Source: Dyella flagellata (GTDB taxonomy: Bacteria > Pseudomonadota > Gammaproteobacteria > Xanthomonadales > Rhodanobacteraceae). From it: DNA of 64,000 bases. The translations under genes were made by a program, and so were the position numbers. The stretch is from contig NZ_BSOA01000052.1 in the NCBI RefSeq assembly GCF_030160275.1, positions 1 through 64,000 on the forward strand, read 5' to 3'. Each line of letters starts with the position of its first letter. The first letter of the stretch is position 1. Below, one piece after another: positions 8,703 through 16,349 of this stretch. The notes beneath the pieces were generated by a model. It saw only the letters and a list, made by a program, of their open reading frames with translations, ran no database searches and was not told the DNA's origin.

Positions 8703-11033
8703 TTACCGGTAGGGACTCATCGCCGCAGGCCGGGCCGAAACAGCCTTGCCCCAGTCTTTGTTCGGCTGCGCCTGCATCGTGAAATGCAGCTCGCCGCCGG
8801 CCAGGATATCTGCGTGCTTCAGGTACACGCGGTCCAGCGGCTTGCCGTTGAGCGTGACCTGGCCAACGTAAGGATGGGCGTCGTCCAATGGCGCGGCGCT
8901 GACCGTGAAGCTGCGGCCGTTACCTAGATGTAGCGTCGCGCGCGGCACGAACGGCCGGCCGATGGCGTATTCGTCGCTGGCAGGCGTGACCGGATAGAAA
9001 CCCAGCGCGGTGAAGATGTACCAGGCGGACATCTGGCCCAGATCGTCATTGCCGATCAGCCCCGCCGGGCCGGGACCGTATTCGTTGTCCATGATCTGCT
9101 TCAACCTGGCTTGGGTCTTCCACGCCTCGCCAGCGTAGTCGTACAGGTAGGCGATGTGATGGCTGGGCTCGTTGCCGTGCGCATACCAGCCGATCAGGCC
9201 GGTAATGTCCTCCACGTTCTTGAAGATGGAGGGATCGACCTTGGCGTCGAACAATTCGTCCAGCTTGTGCGTAAAGGCCTCATCGCCCCCCATTGCGGTG
9301 ATCAGCCCGGCCACGTCCTGCGGCACGTACCAGGAGTACTGCCAGGCGTTGGCTTCGGTGTAGTCATCACCGTAACCGGCGCTGGTGGGATCGAACGGCT
9401 CGCGGAACGGGCCGGTAGAGAGGCGCGCGCGCATGAAACCGGTTTTCGGGTCCCACACATTGCGCCAGTTGCCGGCACGTTTCTCGAAGCGGTCGTAGAT
9501 GTCGCGCTTGCCCATGGCCTTGGCCATCTGCGCAATGGCCCAGTCGTCATAGGCGTATTCCTGGGTCTTGGAGCCGCCCTCCACTTCCTTGTCGATCGGC
9601 ACGTAGCCGAGCTTCATGTAATCGGCCAGGTCGCCGTAGTCGCCATAGGTGGCGGTGGACACCATCGCCCGCATGGCTTTATCGGCGTCGTAACCGCGAA
9701 CGCCCTTGATGTACGCATCGGCAATGATCGCCACCGCGTGGTAGCCGGTCATGCACCAGGTTTCCAGGCCCTGGTAGGCCCATACCGGCAACATGCCGAA
9801 CGGACTGGCTTGTTGCGATGCGATCAGCGAACGCACGAAATCCACGCTGCGATCCGGATGCAGCAGGATCATCAGCGGTTGTTGCGCACGATAAACGTCC
9901 CAGATCGACCAGCTCGAATAGAAATCGAAGCCGTCGGCGCGATGCACCTGGTGGTCCGGTCCGCGATAGTCGCCGTTCACGTCCATGCTGAGGCTCGGCG
10001 ATATCAGCGCGTGATAAAGCGCGGTATAGAACTGCGTGCGCAGGGTTTTGGAGCCATCTACGTCGATTGCCGCAAGCGCCTTGTTCCAGTCCGCCATGGC
10101 GGCGTAGCGCTGGGCATCGAAATCCCAGCCCTTGCCATCCTGGTCGAGGTTGGCCACCGCATTGGCCTCGCTTACCGGCGAAATGGCCACCTTCACCATC
10201 AACGGCGCCTTGAGTTGGCCGAAGTCGAACACGCCGACGAGCGCGCGACCGTTCTCGGCGTTCTGGTCCTGCGGCTGATAGCCCGGCCCCTTGAAGCCCT
10301 TGTAGACCAGATCGGTTTCGCGGTTGTAAAGCTCGCGCGAGACCATCGGCTGGTTGAAGCGCATGGCGAAGCACAGCTCGCGCCCCGGCGCCCAGCCGCG
10401 CGTGGTGCGGCAACCGGTAACGGTGCCGTCCGCGTGCACTTGCAGACTCGACCACAACACCTTGCCTGGGTAGTCGTAGATGCTGGGACGAAGATCGAGC
10501 AAGACATGCGCCGGCTTGGCTACCGGGAAGCTATAGCGATGCCAGCCGACGCGGCGGTTGGCGGTCAGTTCAGCGCGCACGCCGTAGTCGCTTAGCGTCA
10601 CCGCGTAGTAGCCGGCTTGTTCCACTTCGCTCGCGTGGTCGAAGCGCGAGCGATAGCCGCTGCCCGGCACTTTCTCGTCGCCCGGGTCGAGCTTCACCTC
10701 ACCGGCGATCGGCATCACCAGCACGTCGCCCAGATCCGAGTGGCCGGAGCCGGAGAAGTGCGTGTGCGAGAAACCCATGATGGTGGGGTCGTTGTACTGG
10801 TAACCCGCCGCCCATTTATAGGCATGCCGAAAATCCGGCATCGCCGTATCGGGCGAGAGCTGGATCATGCCGAACGGCACCGTGGCCCCCGGGAACACAT
10901 GGCCATCGCCGCCGGTGCCGATGCGCGGATCGACTTCGGGCGCATGCGACCCTGTGGCCCGGGCCGCTGGCAGCAGGGTCACGGCCGCTAGCAGCGCCAA
11001 GGAGAGACCGGAACGGAGCAGGCGATGGTTCAT
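8703..11033 (-). CDS. GH92 alpha-1,2-mannosidase, exported
   Basis: 776 aa. A signal peptide (NHRLLRSGLSLALLAAVTLL, cleavage near ATG/SHA) is followed by the GH92 hallmarks: VDPRIGTGGDGHVFPGATVP then FGMIQLSPD, MGFSHTHFSG, and near the C-terminus GNDDLGQMSAWYIFTALGFY. GH92 enzymes are calcium-dependent exo-acting alpha-mannosidases that release mannose from N-glycans or mannans. The length is normal for the family. I start at 11033, where the signal peptide begins, rather than at 11087. It is divergent from the LacI regulator, and the shared 225-bp region carries two similar palindromes that are candidate operators. Confidence 0.93.
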   Translation of the reverse strand: MNHRLLRSGLSLALLAAVTLLPAARATGSHAPEVDPRIGTGGDGHVFPGATVPFGMIQLSPDTAMPDFRHAYKWAAGYQYNDPTIMGFSHTHFSGSGHSDLGDVLVMPIAGEVKLDPGDEKVPGSGYRSRFDHASEVEQAGYYAVTLSDYGVRAELTANRRVGWHRYSFPVAKPAHVLLDLRPSIYDYPGKVLWSSLQVHADGTVTGCRTTRGWAPGRELCFAMRFNQPMVSRELYNRETDLVYKGFKGPGYQPQDQNAENGRALVGVFDFGQLKAPLMVKVAISPVSEANAVANLDQDGKGWDFDAQRYAAMADWNKALAAIDVDGSKTLRTQFYTALYHALISPSLSMDVNGDYRGPDHQVHRADGFDFYSSWSIWDVYRAQQPLMILLHPDRSVDFVRSLIASQQASPFGMLPVWAYQGLETWCMTGYHAVAIIADAYIKGVRGYDADKAMRAMVSTATYGDYGDLADYMKLGYVPIDKEVEGGSKTQEYAYDDWAIAQMAKAMGKRDIYDRFEKRAGNWRNVWDPKTGFMRARLSTGPFREPFDPTSAGYGDDYTEANAWQYSWYVPQDVAGLITAMGGDEAFTHKLDELFDAKVDPSIFKNVEDITGLIGWYAHGNEPSHHIAYLYDYAGEAWKTQARLKQIMDNEYGPGPAGLIGNDDLGQMSAWYIFTALGFYPVTPASDEYAIGRPFVPRATLHLGNGRSFTVSAAPLDDAHPYVGQVTLNGKPLDRVYLKHADILAGGELHFTMQAQPNKDWGKAVSARPAAMSPYR

Positions 11034-11065
11034 TGCATGGTGGCCTGTTAATGTGTTCGGTTGAA

Positions 11066-11083
11066 GCGGGCTGGGGAGCCCGC
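11066..11083. repeat. Hairpin in the GH92 leader
   Basis: GCGGGCT (11066-11072), GGGG loop, AGCCCGC (11077-11083). Perfect 7-bp stem 33 bases upstream of the mannosidase start, in its likely 5' leader. It could affect mRNA stability; no T-run on either side makes it a poor terminator. Confidence 0.4.
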
Positions 11084-11131
11084 ACAAACCCCATTCAGTG
11101 CCGAGGCAAGGCCAGAAGTGGGGTCTGACGG

Positions 11132-11146
11132 TTTGGATCGTTCCAA
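11132..11146. promoter_or_regulatory. Candidate LacI-family operator 1
   Basis: TTTGGATCGTTCCAA contains the palindrome TTGGA-TCGT-TCCAA. A near copy lies 92 bp away at 11224-11238. Both are inside the divergent region between the GH92 gene and the LacI-type regulator. LacI regulators bind palindromes of this size, often near their own gene. Confidence 0.5.
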
Positions 11147-11223
11147 GGCGTCGGAAGCTAGCACTGGGGGCGGAGGCTTGGCATGCTGCACTGCAGGATC
11201 ACGACTTCGCTGGTTCGGGTACA

Positions 11224-11238
11224 TTTGGATCGTTACAA
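11224..11238. promoter_or_regulatory. Candidate LacI-family operator 2
   Basis: TTTGGATCGTTACAA shares 14 of 15 bases with the site at 11132-11146. It ends 20 bases upstream of the lacI-type start codon, a position suited to autorepression. Confidence 0.5.
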
Positions 11239-11258
11239 AAGGCGAGGTTCTGGCATAA

Positions 11259-12308
11259 ATGGGGAACACACCGCCGGTCGGCCGTAAGGTCACCCTGAGC
11301 GATATTGCCGCGGGCTGCGACGTCTCCCGCGCTACCGTTTCGCTGGTCCTGCGGGGCAGCCCGCTGGTCAACAAGCACACGCGTGCCCGCGTCGAGGAGG
11401 AATTGCGACGCCAGGGCTACGTGTACAACCGGGCTGCCGCGAATCTGCGACGGCGTACGTCGTCGAGCATCGCGCTGGTACTCAATGACCTGGCCAACCC
11501 CTTTTTCGCGGAATTCGCCGCGGGTGTGGACGAGGTGCTGGGGGATACCGGCTTCGTGACCCTGCTGGGCAGTACCAGCGAATCGACCGAACGCGAACTC
11601 GCCGTGCTCTCCTCGCTGATGGAGCACGGGCCGGCCGGCATCATCCTTTCGCCTGCCGAGGGCAGTGACGCTCAGCAGATTCTCTCCGCCGTGGGCGGGG
11701 TGACGCCGCTGCTGCTGTTCAACCGCGAAGTGAGCGGCGATGTGGCTGCATGCGACCACTGGGATCGCCTGTTCCTGGACAACCAGCGCGGCGCGCGCCT
11801 GGCCACCGAGCACCTGATTGCCCAGGGCCACAAGCGCATCGCGTTCTACGGCGGGCACCTGGGTTCCAGCTCGTGCCGTCAGCGTCGCGCGGGCTATACC
11901 GAAGCCATGAAGGCTGCCGGCCTGAGCGTGGAACCGAGCTGGATGGTGGAATGCATTCCCAATCGCCTGGACGCGGTGGCGCAGAGCGACCGGCTGTTCC
12001 AAGGCAAGACCGCCCCCACCGCCGCCGTCTGCTACAACGATGCGGTGGCGCTGGGCCTGATGCTGGGCCTGCACCAGCATGGCCTGCAGCCGGGCCGCGA
12101 CTTCGCCCTTACCGGTTTCGACGACATCGCCGAGGCCGCTGTCAGCGCTCCGCCTTTGACCACTCTTGCGGTGACGCCTCGCGACCGCGGCAGGCAGGCC
12201 GCGGAACTGATCCTTCAGCGCGTCAAGGATCCCTCCCCTCCTCCACGTCAAACCATTGCTCCCGTGCAACTGCTGATACGCGCAAGCAGTTGCCCGCCGC
12301 ACGTCTGA
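11259..12308 (+). CDS. LacI-family transcriptional regulator
   Basis: 349 aa. The N-terminal helix-turn-helix VTLSDIAAGCDVSRATVSLV and hinge helix region (NRAAANLRRRTS) are classical LacI. The effector-binding periplasmic-binding-protein fold follows (ALVLNDLANPFFAEFAAGV, LTGFDDIAEAA). It leads a run of co-directed genes (importer, kinase, isomerase) and is divergent from the mannosidase, so the likely role is repression of mannose use with a sugar as inducer. The effector cannot be read from the sequence. GAGG precedes the start at a somewhat long distance. Confidence 0.92.
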   Translation: MGNTPPVGRKVTLSDIAAGCDVSRATVSLVLRGSPLVNKHTRARVEEELRRQGYVYNRAAANLRRRTSSSIALVLNDLANPFFAEFAAGVDEVLGDTGFVTLLGSTSESTERELAVLSSLMEHGPAGIILSPAEGSDAQQILSAVGGVTPLLLFNREVSGDVAACDHWDRLFLDNQRGARLATEHLIAQGHKRIAFYGGHLGSSSCRQRRAGYTEAMKAAGLSVEPSWMVECIPNRLDAVAQSDRLFQGKTAPTAAVCYNDAVALGLMLGLHQHGLQPGRDFALTGFDDIAEAAVSAPPLTTLAVTPRDRGRQAAELILQRVKDPSPPPRQTIAPVQLLIRASSCPPHV

Positions 12309-12323
12309 TCACCGGACTCCATC

Positions 12324-13646
12324 ATGGCCTTTACCGCAGCAACACCGCCGTCCTCGCGCTCGTCGACGGTTTCCACCGATAGCCGCTATACCTATTACCC
12401 GCTCGCGCTGACCGTCATCACGACGGTGTTTTTCATGTGGGGCTTTCTCACCTGCCTCAACGATATTCTGATACCGCATCTGAAAGCGGTGTTCGAGCTG
12501 AACTACGCGCAAGCGATGCTGGTGCAGTTCACCTTCTTCGGCACGTATTTCCTGCTGTCGCTACCCGCCGGCTGGGTGGTGGGCAGGCTTGGCTACAAAA
12601 AAAGCATCGTGGCCGGGCTGGTGATTGCTGGCGTCGGCGCGCTGGGTTTCTGGCCGGCTGCGGGCTTGCGCTGGTATCCGGCGTTTCTCGGCGCGCTGTT
12701 CGTACTCGCTTCCGGCATCACGCTGCTACAGGTAGCTGCCAATCCGTACGTCGCGCTACTGGGACCGGAGAGAACCAGTTCCAGCCGCCTTACGTTGGCG
12801 CAAGCATTGAATTCCCTCGGTACCACCATCGCGCCCTATTTCGGCAGTTTGCTGATTCTTTCCACCCAGGTGAAGAGCTCTACCCAACTCGCCAGCCTGG
12901 CGATGAAAGAACAGTTGCTCTACCGTGCGCAGGAAGCCCACTCGGTACAGATGCCCTACCTCGGCCTGGCTGTAGTGCTGGCCTTGCTGGCGCTGTTCGT
13001 ATGGCTGTTCCGCTTGCCTGCTTTGGAAGAAAGCACAATCAAGGCCGATACCGGACACCACACCCTGCTCGATGCCCTGCGTTATCCCCATGTCCTGTTC
13101 GGTGTACTCGCCATCTTCTTTTACGTGGGCGCGGAGGTATCGATCGGCAGCTTCCTGGTCAATTACATCTCCCAACCGGATATCGGTCACATGAGCGAGC
13201 AGGAAGCCGCGCGCTACGTCATGGTCTATTGGGGTGGGGCCATGGTCGGACGCTTCCTTGGCTCCTTCCTGCTGGCTGCTTTCTCGCCGCGCAAACTGCT
13301 GGCGATCTTCTCCGTGGTCAACGTGCTGCTGCTCATCGCCACCATGACATCCGGTGGGACTGTTTCGATGTACAGCGTGGTCGCCATCGGGTTGTTCAAT
13401 TCGATCATGTTCCCGACCATCTTTTCGCTCGGCATCGAGCGTATGGGTCCACTGACCGGCAAAGCATCGAGCCTGTTGATCATGGCAATCGTCGGTGGCG
13501 CGATAGTGCCCTCGCTGCAAGGCATGCTCGCGGACACTATCGGCATCCAGCACGCGTTCGTGCTGCCAACGCTGTGCTATGCGTACATCGTGTTCTACGG
13601 CCTGCGCGGTTCAAACATTCGCAACGCTCCGGTCAGCGCCCAATAA
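12324..13646 (+). CDS. FucP-type sugar:proton symporter (MFS)
   Basis: 440 aa, about 12 membrane helices. The N-terminus TTVFFMWGFLTCLNDILIPH and NYAQAMLVQFTFFGTYFLLS are signatures of the FucP/GluP (fucose, glucose/galactose) symporter family. Other family marks are NPYVALLG, LNSLGTTIAP and GAEVSIGSFLVNY. It sits in the inner membrane and starts 15 bases after the lacI-type stop. With a mannosidase, kinase and isomerase around it, mannose is the likely cargo; this is inferred from context, because the family also carries fucose, glucose and galactose. Confidence 0.9.
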   Translation: MAFTAATPPSSRSSTVSTDSRYTYYPLALTVITTVFFMWGFLTCLNDILIPHLKAVFELNYAQAMLVQFTFFGTYFLLSLPAGWVVGRLGYKKSIVAGLVIAGVGALGFWPAAGLRWYPAFLGALFVLASGITLLQVAANPYVALLGPERTSSSRLTLAQALNSLGTTIAPYFGSLLILSTQVKSSTQLASLAMKEQLLYRAQEAHSVQMPYLGLAVVLALLALFVWLFRLPALEESTIKADTGHHTLLDALRYPHVLFGVLAIFFYVGAEVSIGSFLVNYISQPDIGHMSEQEAARYVMVYWGGAMVGRFLGSFLLAAFSPRKLLAIFSVVNVLLLIATMTSGGTVSMYSVVAIGLFNSIMFPTIFSLGIERMGPLTGKASSLLIMAIVGGAIVPSLQGMLADTIGIQHAFVLPTLCYAYIVFYGLRGSNIRNAPVSAQ

Positions 13647-13658
13647 AACAAAACATGT

Positions 13659-13680
13659 CCCCTCTCCCGATGGAGAGGGG
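13659..13680. repeat. Hairpin between importer and kinase genes
   Basis: CCCCTCTCC, loop CGAT, GGAGAGGGG: perfect 9-bp stem. No T-run follows. The following GTTGGAGTGAAGG resembles a dispersed Xanthomonadales repeat. It could attenuate transcription into the kinase gene. Confidence 0.5.
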
Positions 13681-13791
13681 GTTGGAGTGAAGGGCCAGGC
13701 TCACCGATCGTCCGAAGCCCGCTTTGATCTCGATGGGCCGCTGCCCGGCCGCTCCCTTGAAGAAAACAAAACCATTGCTTGGGGTCCTTTG

Positions 13792-14769
13792 ATGAAACGT
13801 TCCATCCTCTGCTTCGGCGAGGCCTTGATCGATATGCACGGCGAAGGCGGTGATGGCCACGGCTTTGCGCGCCATTTCATTCCCTTCGCCGGAGGCGCAC
13901 CGGCCAACGTGGCGGTTGCCGTAGCCAAGCTCGGCAGCCATGCCCGTTTTGCCGGCATGCTTGGCCTCGACCGCTTCGGCGACTTCCTGTTGCACAGCCT
14001 GCAACAGGCTGGCGTAGATACTGCCGACGTCGTGCGCACTGGCGAAGCGAACACTGCACTGGCCTTCGTTACACTGGATGGGCGCGGCGAACGCAGCTTT
14101 GCGTTCTACCGGCCACCGTCAGCCGACCTGCTGTTTCGCATCGAGCACTACCGTCCGCAGACATTCCATGACACCGCGGTCTTCCACATCTGCTCCAACA
14201 GCATGACCGATCCGGATCTGGCCGAGGTCACCCTCACCGGCATGCGGCGCGCGCGGCAGGCCGGCGCGCTGGTGAGCTTCGACCTGAACTTACGCCCCGC
14301 CTTGTGGCCGCTGGGCGTCGACCCCCGCCCGCACGTGTGGCCCGCATTGCTGCTGGCCGACGTAGTGAAGCTCAGTGCCGAGGAATACGACTGGCTGGCC
14401 AACGAGGGTGAAGAGGCGATGCTCGAACGCCTGTGGAGCGGCAATGCGCGCTTGCTGATCGTTACCGACGGCTCGCAACCGCTACGCTGGTTCCATCCTG
14501 ATGCGGAAGGCGAATTACCCTGCTACGACGTCCCGATGGTCGACAGCACCGGCGCGGGCGACGCCTTCGTCGGAGGCCTGCTATACCAGTTCGCCGAAAT
14601 GAACCTCACTGCCGCCAACCTCGACGCCTGGGTGGCAACGCTGCCACGCCTGCACGCCGCACTGCGTTTTGCCAGCGCCTGTGGTGCCGTTGCGGTAACC
14701 CGGCACGGCTCGTTTGCGGCCATGCCGCACGCCAGCGAGGTAGAACAATTCATGGAGACTTACGCATGA
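13792..14769 (+). CDS. PfkB-family sugar kinase, probable fructokinase
   Basis: 325 aa. The N-terminal ILCFGEALIDMHGEG and the FAGGAPANVAVAVAKLG segment are PfkB signature 1. DSTGAGDAFVGGLLY is signature 2, with the catalytic base Asp in GAGD. Ribokinase-fold kinases of this subgroup phosphorylate fructose or related ketoses with ATP in the cytoplasm. The ATG at 13792 is chosen because the conserved fold begins directly after it; the frame is open upstream to 13579 through the hairpin region and the end of the importer gene. Its stop overlaps the isomerase start by 4 bases. The pairing with an AGE-family isomerase supports fructose as substrate. Confidence 0.88.
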   Translation: MKRSILCFGEALIDMHGEGGDGHGFARHFIPFAGGAPANVAVAVAKLGSHARFAGMLGLDRFGDFLLHSLQQAGVDTADVVRTGEANTALAFVTLDGRGERSFAFYRPPSADLLFRIEHYRPQTFHDTAVFHICSNSMTDPDLAEVTLTGMRRARQAGALVSFDLNLRPALWPLGVDPRPHVWPALLLADVVKLSAEEYDWLANEGEEAMLERLWSGNARLLIVTDGSQPLRWFHPDAEGELPCYDVPMVDSTGAGDAFVGGLLYQFAEMNLTAANLDAWVATLPRLHAALRFASACGAVAVTRHGSFAAMPHASEVEQFMETYA

Positions 14770-15983
14770 CCGCGCCGTCCCACCCGGACTTCCGTTCCGA
14801 AACCTTCCTGCGCGGGCATATCGGGCAGACCATGGCGTTCTACCACCCGCGCGCAATCGATCAGGCCGGCGGTTTCTTCCACTATTTCCTTGACGACGGC
14901 ACCGTCTACGACGCCAGCCATCGCCATCTGGTGAGCAGCACCCGCTTTGTTTTCAACTACGCCATGGCCGCGATTGAATTCGGCAGCCCCGAATACCTCG
15001 ACGCCGTACATCATGGCTTGCGCTATCTGCGCGACGTGCATCGGGACGCCGCCACCGGCGGTTATGCATGGACCCTTCGCGACGGCAAACCGGAAGACCG
15101 CACCAATCATTGCTACGGCGTCGCCTTCGTCCTGCTCGCCTATTCAATGGCCTTGAAAGCCGGTATCCAGGAAGCCGCCGCTTGGATGGATGAGACCTGG
15201 CAGCTGCTGGAAAAGCATTACTGGGACGCGCAGGCGGAGCTGTATCGCGATGAAGCCGATCCCGCCTGGCACTTCAGCACCTATCGCGGCCAGAACGCCA
15301 ACATGCACATGTGCGAGGCGATGCTTGCCGCGTATCAGGCCAGCAAGCAAACGCGCTACCTCGATCGCGCATTCACGCTGGCGCGCGTCATGACGCAGCG
15401 CCAGGCGAAGCTTGCAGACGGCCTGGTGTGGGAGCACTACCATCAGGACTGGAGCATCGACTGGGATTACCACCGCGACGACCCCAAGCACCTGTTCCGT
15501 CCCTGGGGCTTCCAGCCCGGCCATCAGACCGAGTGGGCCAAGCTGCTGATGATCATGGAGCCGCTGCTCAAGCAACAAGGCCAGCACGAAGCTTGGATCC
15601 TGCCTACCGCACAGCACCTGTTCGACACCGCGCTGGCGCACGCCTGGGACCCGGTGCACGGAGGCATTTGCTATGGCTTCGCGCCGGACGGCAGCGTCTG
15701 CGACGGCGACAAATACTTCTGGGTGCAAGCCGAATCGCTGGCTGCCGCCGCACTGTTACATGCACGCACGGGGGACGCGAAATACGACGACTGGTACACG
15801 AAACTGTGGTCCTACTCGTGGGAGCACTTCATCGATCACCAGCACGGCGCGTGGTACCGCATCCTTAGCCAAGACAACAAGAAATACAGCGACGAGAAGA
15901 GCCCCGCCGGCAAGGTTGACTACCACACCATGGGCGCCTGCTATGAAGTGATGGCACTGCTGCGCCATGACGGCAAGCCCTGA
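14766..15983 (+). CDS. AGE-family epimerase/isomerase, probable mannose isomerase
   Basis: 405 aa. An (alpha/alpha)6-barrel protein of the N-acylglucosamine 2-epimerase family: FHYFLDDGTVYD, RFVFNYAMA, NANMHMCEAMLAAY, EWAKLLMIM and the C-terminal GKVDYHTMGACYEV carry the conserved His, Glu and Arg positions. Family members include GlcNAc 2-epimerase, cellobiose 2-epimerase and mannose isomerase (YihS type). It overlaps the kinase gene (ATGA) and lies in a mannose locus, so I infer mannose to fructose conversion. An aldose 2-epimerase role cannot be excluded from sequence. A strong terminator follows. Confidence 0.88.
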   Translation: MTAPSHPDFRSETFLRGHIGQTMAFYHPRAIDQAGGFFHYFLDDGTVYDASHRHLVSSTRFVFNYAMAAIEFGSPEYLDAVHHGLRYLRDVHRDAATGGYAWTLRDGKPEDRTNHCYGVAFVLLAYSMALKAGIQEAAAWMDETWQLLEKHYWDAQAELYRDEADPAWHFSTYRGQNANMHMCEAMLAAYQASKQTRYLDRAFTLARVMTQRQAKLADGLVWEHYHQDWSIDWDYHRDDPKHLFRPWGFQPGHQTEWAKLLMIMEPLLKQQGQHEAWILPTAQHLFDTALAHAWDPVHGGICYGFAPDGSVCDGDKYFWVQAESLAAAALLHARTGDAKYDDWYTKLWSYSWEHFIDHQHGAWYRILSQDNKKYSDEKSPAGKVDYHTMGACYEVMALLRHDGKP

Positions 15984-16027
15984 AAAGCCATACCTATCCG
16001 GACCGCCTCCCTGGGGCCGGTGCAAAC

Positions 16028-16052
16028 AAGCCCGCGTTTTGCGGGCTTTTTT
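16028..16052 (+). terminator. Rho-independent terminator after the mannose operon
   Basis: AAGCCCGC (16028-16035), loop GTTTT, GCGGGCTT (16041-16048), then a T-run to 16052. Perfect 8-bp stem 45 bases downstream of the isomerase stop. Confidence 0.9.
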
Positions 16053-16349
16053 GTATCCGAAAAATGTTGCGCCGCAGCTTGTCGGCCTCAAATCAATCTT
16101 ATTATCCTAAAATACGACAATTGGAAATCGGTCTGAAGCACGGCCTGGTTTTTGGGGAAGTTCGCGCCAAGCCTGTTTCGCACCGTGACTGGCGAACATC
16201 GAAGGGGTGGCCTGAAGGCCATGGTGTTTTCCAGTGGGGATGAGTGCGACGTCGACATGAAGCATGCCGACGTTGTAGAGCACTGTGTCACGCGACATCG
16301 CATTCGTTATTCGTGGTCGGCAACGTAGTTCCACACGGAGGGGTATTCG
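16053..16349. promoter_or_regulatory. Leader and promoter region of the TonB-receptor operon
   Basis: About 300 bases without a gene between the terminator and the receptor start. An AT-rich stretch at 16092-16124 (CTTATTATCCTAAAATACG) is the best candidate for a promoter. GGAGG at 16338-16342 is the ribosome-binding site of the receptor gene, 7 bases before its ATG. No copy of the LacI-type operator sequence was seen here. Confidence 0.4.

Noticed and set aside
9111-10595. 494-codon frame on the plus strand
   Set aside because: Fully antisense to the clear GH92 gene; high GC leaves long open antisense frames. No motif of its own.
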